Part shown: piece after piece, positions 1-8,800 of the stretch | Layout of the letters: every line of letters begins with the position of its first letter | How positions within the stretch are numbered: the first letter of the stretch is position 1 | NCBI GenBank assembly: GCA_028284155.1 | Contig: JANQSF010000155.1 | Location: forward strand, 1-64,000 | Direction of reading: 5' to 3' | Origin: Phycisphaeraceae bacterium | GTDB lineage: Bacteria > Planctomycetota > Phycisphaerae > Phycisphaerales > Phycisphaeraceae | DNA length: 64,000 bases | Position numbers and translations under genes: made by a program | Notes under the pieces: generated by a model | Told to the model about the DNA's origin: nothing | Database searches by the model: none | The model's input: the letters and a program-made list of their open reading frames with translations, nothing else

Positions 1-1
1 C

Positions 2-331
2 GCCGCCGCACCCGCGCCAGCAGCGGCTGCACAGCCCGCAACGCCCGCGCCGGCTGAGCCTGCCGCGCCCGGGCCGTCCGACACGGCCGGCCTCGTCGAA
101 ATCCCCAGCCCGATGGTCGGGACGTTCTACGCCTCCTCCAGCCCTGACGCCGACCCGTTCGTTTCCGTCGGCGACAGTGTCGGTCCCGACACCGTCGTCT
201 GCCTCGTCGAAGCCATGAAGGTCTTTAACGAGATCAAGGCTGAGACGTCCGGCAAGATCGAAAAGGTCCTGGTCGAAAGCGGCCAGGCCATCGAGTTCGG
301 GCAGGCATTGTTCCTCGTCAAACCTGCCTAA
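2..331 (+). CDS. accB: Biotin carboxyl carrier protein of acetyl-CoA carboxylase (C-terminal part, 5' truncated by window)
   Basis: The reading frame is open from the first bases of the window and ends with TAA at 329-331. The visible part starts with an Ala/Pro-rich linker (about 30 residues of APAPAA type), typical of AccB, then a biotinyl/lipoyl domain. The biotinylation motif EAMKV is present, so Lys of AMK is the expected biotin site. AccB carries carboxybiotin between biotin carboxylase (AccC, next gene) and carboxyltransferase in the first step of fatty acid synthesis, in the cytoplasm. The gene is 61 nt upstream of accC on the same strand, the usual accBC order. The start codon lies outside the window. 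An ATG at 113 is internal to the biotinyl domain and is not the start. Confidence 0.95.
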   Translation, partial: AAAPAPAAAAQPATPAPAEPAAPGPSDTAGLVEIPSPMVGTFYASSSPDADPFVSVGDSVGPDTVVCLVEAMKVFNEIKAETSGKIEKVLVESGQAIEFGQALFLVKPA

Positions 332-335
332 GCAG

Positions 336-357
336 CCCACGCATTCCAATGCGTGGG
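336..357. repeat. Perfect 10-bp hairpin between accB and accC
   Basis: CCCACGCATT, then cc, then AATGCGTGGG, followed by TTTCCCC. The stem is a perfect 10-bp palindrome that begins 5 nt after the accB stop codon. It could be an attenuating or RNA-processing hairpin within the accBC transcript, or one unit of the short palindromic repeats common in this window. The run of T after the stem is only three long, so strong termination is unlikely. Confidence 0.6.
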
Positions 358-392
358 TTTCCCCTCCCCAGTACCCAACCGCTCGACGCCCC

Positions 393-1742
393 ATGTTCTC
401 CCGCATCCTCATCGCGAACCGCGGCGAAGTGGCCGTGCGAATCATCCGTGCCGCCCGCGAACTGGGCGTCCAATCGGTCGCTGTCTATTCCGAAGCCGAC
501 CGCGACTCTGCCCACGTGCGTTTGGCGGACGACGCGATCTGCATCGGCGCACCGCCGCCGAACGAGTCGTACCTGAAGATCGACCGCATCATCAGCGCGG
601 CCGAGGTCGCCAACGTCGACGCGATCCATCCCGGTTACGGCTTCCTGTCCGAGAACGCGCACTTCGCCGACGTCTGCCGGTCGTGCAACATCGAGTTCAT
701 TGGCCCCAGTGTCAAATCGATGGAGCTTTTGGGCGACAAGGTCGAATGCAAGAAGCTGGCCATCAAACACAAGGTACCGACCTCGCCCGGCAGCAAGGGC
801 GCGGTCGAAACCGAAGACGCCGCGCTCAAGGTTGCGCACGACATCGGATACCCCGTGATCATCAAGGCCGCGGCCGGCGGCGGCGGGCGCGGCATGCGCG
901 TCGCCCACAACGACATCAGCCTCCGCTCCGGTCTGCACAGCGCCATGGCCGAGGCCGAGTCGGCCTTCGGCAACGCAAGCGTGTACGTCGAGAAGTTCAT
1001 CGAACGGGCGAGACACATCGAGGTCCAGGTGCTCGGCGACCAGCACGACAACGTCGTGCACCTGTTCGAACGCGACTGCACGATGCAACGCCGCCATCAG
1101 AAGTTGATCGAGGAAGCCCCCTGCCCCGTGCTCGACGACGAAGAACGCAGCGCCGTCTGCCGTTCGGCCGTCCGTTTGACCAAGGCCGCGGGCTACTACT
1201 CGGCCGGCACCGTCGAGTTCCTGTTCGACGCCAACGAGCGCAAGTTTTACCTCATGGAGGTCAACACGCGCATCCAGGTCGAACACCCCGTCACCGAGAC
1301 CGTGACCGGCATCGACCTCGTCAAAGCACAAATCCGCGTCGCAGCCGGCGAGCCGCTCGGATTCACGCAGCGTCAAATCAAGTGCAAGGGTCACGCGATC
1401 GAGGCCCGCATCAACGCCGAAAACGTTGACAAGGGCTTCATGCCCAGCCCCGGTACAATCGACCAGTTCGACCCGCCCGGCGGCCCGGGCGTCCGCGTCG
1501 ATACGCACTGCCACGGCGGCTACCGCGTCCCGCCCAATTACGACTCGATGATCGCCAAGCTCATCACCTTCGGCGAGACCCGTGACGACGCCCTGGCCGT
1601 CATGCGCCGCGCGCTTTCCGAGTTCCGCGTCGAGCCGATCCCCACGACCATCCCCCTCCACGCCCGCCTCATGCGGCACGGAAACTTCATCAAGAGCGAC
1701 ACCGACATCCACTTCGTCGAACGCTGGCTCGAGGCGAAGTAG
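393..1742 (+). CDS. accC: Acetyl-CoA carboxylase, biotin carboxylase subunit
   Basis: 449 residues, the normal length for AccC (about 450). It catalyses ATP-dependent carboxylation of biotin on AccB with bicarbonate. It opens with the preATP-grasp signature MFSRILIANRGEVAVRI. The glycine-rich ATP-binding loop KAAAGGGGRGMRV is at residues 158-170. The conserved catalytic segment with EVNTRIQVEHPVTE is near residues 289-302 and the C-terminal biotin-carboxylase domain follows. It follows accB on the same strand. No good Shine-Dalgarno precedes the ATG at 393, but the protein N-terminus matches the family exactly at this codon. A cytoplasmic housekeeping enzyme. Confidence 0.97.
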   Translation: MFSRILIANRGEVAVRIIRAARELGVQSVAVYSEADRDSAHVRLADDAICIGAPPPNESYLKIDRIISAAEVANVDAIHPGYGFLSENAHFADVCRSCNIEFIGPSVKSMELLGDKVECKKLAIKHKVPTSPGSKGAVETEDAALKVAHDIGYPVIIKAAAGGGGRGMRVAHNDISLRSGLHSAMAEAESAFGNASVYVEKFIERARHIEVQVLGDQHDNVVHLFERDCTMQRRHQKLIEEAPCPVLDDEERSAVCRSAVRLTKAAGYYSAGTVEFLFDANERKFYLMEVNTRIQVEHPVTETVTGIDLVKAQIRVAAGEPLGFTQRQIKCKGHAIEARINAENVDKGFMPSPGTIDQFDPPGGPGVRVDTHCHGGYRVPPNYDSMIAKLITFGETRDDALAVMRRALSEFRVEPIPTTIPLHARLMRHGNFIKSDTDIHFVERWLEAK

Positions 1743-1821
1743 CCGCCCGTCAACCCACCGGCCGATCCACCCGATAACCCCAAGGTCACCGCGCATCCCG
1801 CGCGCCTCGGGGAGATCGGCC

Positions 1822-2619
1822 ATGATGTGGATCATCCTGCTCGGCTTCGTCGCCCTGCTCGGCCTGCTCGCGCCGTTCGCCGGCGTCAACATGCTCCGCG
1901 AACGACGGCGCATCCTCGATACGCCCGTCCGCCCCGTCCGCCAGGTCGAACAAGGCCCGGTCGCCGTGCACGGGCAGGCCCGGCCGTTCGCGCACATCGT
2001 CGGACCGTTCAGCGGCAAGCCCGTCGTCTGGTGCGAGTACGAGGTGCAGGAATACGTGTCGTCCGGCCGGGGCAAGTCGCGCATCGCCTACTGGAGCAAG
2101 ATCCGCGAGTCGCGTCTGGACACGCCGTTCATCGTCGACGACGGCACGGGCCAGGTGCTCGTCGCGTCGAACGCGGCTGTCGTCGATGTCGACGAGCGCT
2201 TCACGTTTCAGAACGCCGACGACCGGCGCGGCCGAGTCAACCAACCCCTGCCCCCGCACATCGATCAATCGCTGCGTTCGCTCGGCGTGTTCGTCGATGA
2301 AGGGGCACGAGCCCTGCGCGTCGTCGAGCACCACATCGCCGTCGGCGACGCCGTGTTCATCCGCGGCGAGGCGTCACGTCACCCGGCCGACATCGCCGAC
2401 GCCGTCGGCTTCGTCGAACCGGACGAAGGCACGCCCACACCGACCCACGTCATCACCGGCGGCGACGGCAAGCCCGACCCGTACATCTCGCTCGGCGACG
2501 ACCGCAGCGTCCAACGCAAACTCCTCATGCGCGGCATGGCCTGCCTAACGCTCGGCCCCCTCGCGTCCGTCGTCTGCGGCGGCATCCTGACCCTGCTCGT
2601 CATCGCCGCGCGCTCGTAA
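1822..2619 (+). CDS. Membrane protein with GIDE-like (MULAN-type) domain
   Basis: 265 residues. The start at ATG 1822 is chosen because GGGGAG at 1809-1814 is a good Shine-Dalgarno 7 nt upstream, and because residues 3-22 then form a transmembrane helix directly after the initiator. The frame is open further upstream but that part is out-of-frame accC sequence. A second hydrophobic helix is at about residues 240-262. Between them are features of the GIDE domain of eukaryotic MULAN-type ubiquitin ligases: a conserved VWCEYEVQEY strand, W-S-K-I then TPFIVDDGTGQVLV, and a late GDAVFIRGEA segment. There is no RING finger, so this is not a ligase as such. Family knowledge: bacterial GIDE proteins are uncharacterised. 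The role is unknown, probably envelope-related. Confidence 0.7.
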   Translation: MMWIILLGFVALLGLLAPFAGVNMLRERRRILDTPVRPVRQVEQGPVAVHGQARPFAHIVGPFSGKPVVWCEYEVQEYVSSGRGKSRIAYWSKIRESRLDTPFIVDDGTGQVLVASNAAVVDVDERFTFQNADDRRGRVNQPLPPHIDQSLRSLGVFVDEGARALRVVEHHIAVGDAVFIRGEASRHPADIADAVGFVEPDEGTPTPTHVITGGDGKPDPYISLGDDRSVQRKLLMRGMACLTLGPLASVVCGGILTLLVIAARS

Positions 2620-2756
2620 CTTGATCAACACAACAAGTCCACCGCCCCACTTCGTGGATTCGGTCAACACCTTCCTAGACCCACACCAACAAGGCGGGGT
2701 CGCTTCAGCGGCCCCGGTATTCGCCCCAAGGCAACCGCACCCCAATCATGCAAAGA

Positions 2757-2784
2757 GCCCTCCCGATCTTTCGACCGGGAGGGC
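2757..2784. terminator. Bidirectional intrinsic terminator between convergent genes
   Basis: GCCCTCCCG (2757-2765), a 10-nt loop, and CGGGAGGGC (2776-2784) form a perfect 9-bp GC-rich stem. AAAGAG precedes the stem and CCTCTTTC follows shortly after, so pyrimidine-rich, T-containing tails lie on both strands. It sits between the ends of the GIDE-like gene (+) and the giant LEPR-XLL gene (-) and would serve both. Confidence 0.75.
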
Positions 2785-2843
2785 CGTCCTCTTTCTCCCT
2801 TCGGGCGTCGTCCGCTCTCGAAGCGGATGCGTCTCTTATCTGA

Positions 2844-5800
2844 TTAGAGCGAGGTCAGGTCCGTCGATCGACCGTTGAGCATCACGTCGCCGACCTGACC
2901 GTCGATCTTGATCCGGTCGATCTCGCCGGTGATCACCGCGTCGCCGACGATCATGCCGCCGTTCCCGCGCTGGCCCTTCACGCTCAACTGTTTGATCATC
3001 GTGTCAGCCTTGAGCAGCAGATTCGGCGTGATCAGGTCGCCGCCGGTCACCTTCAGGCTACGCACCGCCGTGCGGTCGCCCAACGTCACCGCGTCGGTCA
3101 GGACGTTCAGCGTCAGCAGTGCGTCGCCGCGGACGTTGATGTTGCCGATCCGGTCGCCGGTGATCGTCGAATCCAGGCCGCCCTTCACGTTGATGTTGCG
3201 GATGCCGAAGCCGGCGAAGTCGTTCCGCAGGTTCGTGATGTCCGCCCCGAAGAAGCCCTTGCTCAGGATCGTGTTGAACGTCGAGGCCTGCACGTGGCCG
3301 CTCATCCAGTCGGTGACCCGCACCTGGTGCAACTGATGCGCCGTGTGCAGCGTCACATTCTGACCGACCTGGTCGGCCTGGAACACCATCCGCCGACCGG
3401 TGTTGCCGCCCATGTCGATCGACGCGCCGTCCATCACGTCGTCCAGCATCAGCCGACGGATGCCGCCGGTCGTCGCGATCGAATCCATCAGGTCGCTGCG
3501 GCGGGCGTTGAGCATGTTCAGACCCGTGCCTGTCACCTTGCCGATCGACGTCTCGCCATCGGTCGTGCGGTCGGGTCGCACGCTGACCATCAGCCGCGTC
3601 TTGAGGTCGCTGGTGTCTTCCAACTCGATCGAATGGATGTCAGCCTTCTGACCCGCGCTCACGTCGCGGTAGATCGTCGCCGCGCCGGGGCCGCCGAGAT
3701 TCACCGTCACCTTGTTGCCGTCGGCGTCGACGAACTGTCGGCGGTTCGGCTCAACCGTCTCACGCGTCGAGTCGATCCGCAGGCCTTCCAGCACGGTCGA
3801 TTTCTCAGCCGAGGTCAGCCGCAGTTTGCTGCCGCCGAAGTCGATGTTCGCCGCGTCGGCCACGTCGAATTGGTCGTCGCCGGTCATACCCTTGACCGTC
3901 GCCGCGTCATCGCCGCCGCCCATGTCGACCTCGACCAGCGTCAGCGGGGCGCGGTTGCCGAACGTCACCTCGAGGCGGTCGTCTCCCTCGCCGGTCTTCA
4001 CGTTCAACGCCGGGGCGAAGCCCTCGCCGTCCGCGTCGATCATCACCAGGTCGTTACCGCCGCGCGTGTCGATCTCGACGTTGTCGATCCCCGTCAGGTC
4101 GGCGCTTCGGCCGTTGACCACCAGCCCGTCGGCACTGAGCATCACGATGTCGTCGCCGTCGGTCGTGAACAGGTCGGCTGTGTCGTCGCCGTCACCGCCG
4201 TCGAGCGTGTTCGCGCCCGCCCCACCGTCGAGGAAGTCGTCGCCGTCGTTGCCGAACAACTGGTCGTTGCCGTCGCCGCCGAGCAGGATGTCGTCGCCGG
4301 CCGAGCCCATCACCGTGTCGTCGCCAACGCCGCCGTCGATCGTGATCTTGTTCAGGTCAGCCGCCGGCGTCTCATTATTGAAGTTGATCAGGTCGTTGCC
4401 GCTTCGGCCGTCCACCGTCAGGCTGAAACTGTTGCCGAACTCGAGGGCCTGGAAGTTGTCGATCGACACGCGACCCGTGTCCGCGCCGTTGACCAGCGGC
4501 GTGCCGCTGTTCGGGCCGGCCGTATACGTGATCACATTGCTGTCGTCCGTGCCCTCGATCAACAGTTCGCCCGGTGTCAGGTCGATCACCTGGTCCATCG
4601 AGTCGAACCGCACAGCCTGCAACGTGTCGGCGAAGTCGACGTGCGTGACCTTGCCCTCGTCGACGTTCGGGCCGACCTTGTACGACGCGTCGACGCTGTT
4701 GTCGCCGAGCAGCCGCAGGATGTCGTCGCCCGCGCCGCCGTTGGCCTGCACGCCGTCAGCCAAATCGATCAGGCCTTGCGTGTTGTCGACATCGATCTGG
4801 TCGTCGCCGCCCAGCGCGTCGATCGTCAGGCCTTCAAAACCCGTCAGTGTGACCGGCACCCAATCAGCGCCGTTGCTCTGCACATGCACGTCGACCGCGT
4901 CGCCGTTACGCGTGACCACAAACAAGTCGGCGCTGTTCGAGCCGGCGACCGTCAGGTGGTCGTTGTTCGCCAGGCCGTCGATCGTCACGACACTGGCGCC
5001 CGTGTTCAGGCCGCGCAGTTCCAGCGTCGGGCCATTTTCGCTCTCGATCGTCGCCACGGCCGCGCTCTTGGGCGTGTACGTCACGTGGTCGGGCAGGTCG
5101 GTCGTAGCAACGTTCACCGCATCTCCGTCATCGCCGTCCACGTCGAGGCCGTTGAGCACGACGCTTTGCAGCGACGAGGCGTGCCCGTAGTTCGTCACGT
5201 CGATCGCGTTCGCCACGCCGTCGCCGCCGTCGACGAACAGGTGCTCGACCTCGACCAGTTCGACGTCGCCCGCGACCACGCCGCTGAGCGTGCCGGCCGC
5301 CAGGTCGAGTGTCGCGTCGCCGTTAGTCTTGACCTGCACCACGTCCGAGCCGAACGCCGCGTCGCCGCCGAAGACCTGCACGCCGCCGACGAACAGATCG
5401 CTCGGCTCGATGGTGATCGAGTCGCCGCCGGCGAGCGTGTTCAGGATGACGCGGTCGAACTTCGACACGTCGGTCGTGTTCGTGCCGCCGAACAGCGTCG
5501 TGACCGTCAGCAGACCCGCCGAGCTGAGCAACACCTGGTCGCTGCCGGGGGTCAGCTCGATGACGGCCGCGCCGCCGTTGCTCGCGACGTTCGCATCGCC
5601 CACACCGTCGAAGGTCAACGCCAGCAGCGCGTTACCCGCTAGGTCAACCGCTTCGACCAGGCCTTCGTCGGTGAATCGGCCCGGCGTGACGATGCTGTCG
5701 ATCGCGCTGACGTTCAACACGTCGTCGCCGGTCACGCCGTCGTAGAGCAATTCGTCAACATTCAGCATCGTGATAGTCGAGTTCGCGTCGACCAGTTCGA

Positions 5801-8800
5801 GTGTCGCGCTGGCGGCGCCCGTCGGGGTGTATGTGACTTCATCACTTCCGGGGGTCTCAACGATGACCTTGTCGCCGCTGGTCGGCAGGCCGGCGTCGAT
5901 CTGGATGTCCACACCCCACACCGCGCCGTTCGGCGCCGGGGCCTGGATGTTGATCAGGTCGTTGCCCGCACCCGAGTCCACCGTCAGCGTCGGCTGATTG
6001 ATGAACAGGATCTCGGGGCCGTTGTTGACCTGCACGGTGAAGTCGCCCTCGCCGTCGGCCGCGGGGTCGAACGAGCTGTCCCGCGCGACGATGGTGATCA
6101 CGTCCGCGCCGTTCGTGCCCTCGACAATGCCGTCGTTGGCCGTGTCGACCGTCAACAGCAGCGGCGGCGACATCTGCGTGCGACCCTGCACCGGCGGCAT
6201 TTGCACGTCGAAGATGCGCGTCGCGGCCGTCACATAGAACTCGCCCTCGCCGTTCAGCGGCAGGTCGTTGAACTCGAACAGCGTCTTGCTGCCGTCGATC
6301 GAGTCGGCGAAACCGACCGACTCGCCGTTCACGAACACCTCGACCGCCGCGCCGGGCGTCAAGCCCTCAGCCGCAAGGTCGGCCGAGAGGATGTTGATGC
6401 CCATGTCGAAGAAGTTCTGCAGGTCGTCATGAATGATCACGCGCGGGCTGTCAGTCGAGATCAGGTTGTCGCGCTCGCCCGAGTCGTCAGCCGGGTCGAC
6501 GGTGACCTCGGTCGGGACCGGCGCGGCGAAGTTCTCGATCTCCATGTCGTACTTGACCTGCTCACCCGTTGGGCTGCTGATGCGGATCCAGTAGCACTCC
6601 TGCGTCACGACCGGCAGGCTCATCTTGTGGTTGGCTTCGAGGATGTATTGATACTCGACCTCAACCTCGCCGCTGAACTGCGCGTCGCGTGTAAAGACCT
6701 GGCCGGCGCCGGGGCTATTGCCCGTGCTGCCGTCAGCCACGATGTTCGTCGTCAGGTCGGCGTCGAACGCCACGTCGCCCGCGCCGCGGTAATGGTCGAG
6801 CGCCGAACCGACGAGCGTCTGCGACGCGCTGTCGGTCGCCTCATCGATCAGGAACTCGACCATGCTCTGCGGCGCGATGTTCCGCGACACCGGTAGCGTC
6901 AGGTTCGACGGGCCGTCGACCTCGCTGACCGTCGGCTCGACGGTCGTGTCCAGCGAAAGCGACGGGCCGGTCAGCGTGGACATACCCTGCACGCTCAGCA
7001 CGGAGCCTTCGGTCGAGGTCGAGGCGCTGGGGTTCTCGATGATGACCGTGCCGACACCGAACGGCGCGGTCTGGATCGGCGAGGGCTCCGGCGAGCCGTC
7101 GTGGATCGTCAACTGGCTCATGAACGTCGCGCTGGTGAGCTGCGCGTTGACGGGCACGCCGAACTCGCTCAGCAGGCTCGGCTCGAACGCTTGGCGCAGG
7201 TTCAGGTCGGCGCTGTTCACGCCCGTCCCGTCGGCGTTCAGGCCGAGGTTCTGGAACAGGTCGCGGTCGTTGGCCGTGAACGACTGGATCTCGCTGGTCG
7301 TCGTCGTGACCATCTTGACGTTGCCGTTCATGTCGAGCACTTCGATGATCAGCGGCTCGTCGTTTCTCGGGTGCACGGTGATTAGCAGCTTGCCCGTGTC
7401 GTGCGCGGTGACCTTGAACACGTCCACGCCGCAGTCGTCGTGGATCATCAGGTCGTTGAGCGTGACCTCGGGCAGCGAGCCGAGCACCATGGCCGTCTCG
7501 ACCGTGTGGTGGCAGGTCATGTTGTCCAGGATCGTGCCCACGCCCTGCGGGTCGGCAATCGTCGCGTTCACCGAATTGCTCAGGTCGATGAAGTACGTCT
7601 CGCTCACTTCCTGCACGTCGTCTGCCAGGACGGGCACGGAGATGTTGGCTGTCAGTGAACCAGCCGGAATCACGACGTTGCCCGCCACCGCGCTGTAGTC
7701 GCCCGGCGTGACGGCCGTGTTGTCGTTCGACACGTAGTCAACACTGACCGTTTGGCTGCTCGGGTTGCTCAGCATGACGGTGAACACCGCGTTGATCTGA
7801 CCGACGACCGGCTCGGTCACCGTCACGTCGTCGATCACCAGGCTGGCCGCGTCTTCCGGCGCGTCGAGGATCGTCCCGACGCCTTGGTTGTCGGCGATAT
7901 TGCTGTTGACGGCGTTGCTCAGGTTGACAAAGTACGTCTCGGTCACCTCGTCGATGTTGTCAGCCAACACCTTGATGGCGACCTGCTTGCTCTGCTCGCC
8001 CGCGTTGAATGTCACGGTGCCGTTGTTCGCCGCGTAGTCGCCGTTGTCAGCCACGGCCGTGTTGTTGCTCGTGGCGAAGTCGACGGTGACCGTCTCCTGC
8101 GCCGGCTTGTTCAGGCTCACGGTGAACACCGCGTCGACCATGCCAACCACGTCGCTCGGCTCGACGACCGTCACGTCGTCGATCACGATGTCCGGCTTGT
8201 CCGGCGCGCGATCGAGGATCGTGCCCAAGCCTTCGCCGTCGACGATCTCAACGTTCGTCGGGTTCTTCAGCTCGACGACGTACGTCTCGGTCTGCTCCAG
8301 CAGGTCGTCGGCGTTGACGCGGATGTCGATCGTCTGCTTCGTCACGCCCGGGTCGAATTGCACGCTGCCGGTCTGCGCGTCGTAGTCGCCTTCGCTTTGT
8401 GACGCAGACTGGTCCGCGGTCATGTAGTCGAGCGAGACGACCTTGCTGCTGGGGTTGCTCAGCATCACGGTGAACGTCGCGTTGATGAAGCCGTCTTCCG
8501 GCTCGGTCACGGTCACGTCGTTGATCATGACCGTCGCCGCGTCCATCACGTCGTCCAGGATCGTGCCCACGCCCTTGTCGTCGGCGATGTTTGCGTTGTC
8601 GGCATCGGACAGCAAGACGAAGAACTGCTCGTCCATCTCGTCGATGTTGTCGGGCAGCACGTCGATATCGACCTGCTTCATCGTTTCGCCCGGCGCGAAC
8701 GTGACCGTGCCGCGGTCGGAGACGTAGTCGCCGTTCTCAGCCACGGCCGAGTTGTCGCTCGTGCGGTACTTGACGGTCACGGTCTGCGTGGTCGGCTCGC

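Noticed and set aside
318..2084. 588-codon open frame on - opposite accC
   Set aside because: Shadow of accC and of the GIDE-like gene; no start signal, low-complexity Val/Asp/Gly composition.
3294..5642. 782-codon open frame on + inside the giant gene
   Set aside because: Antisense shadow of the repetitive LEPR-XLL gene; no domain features.
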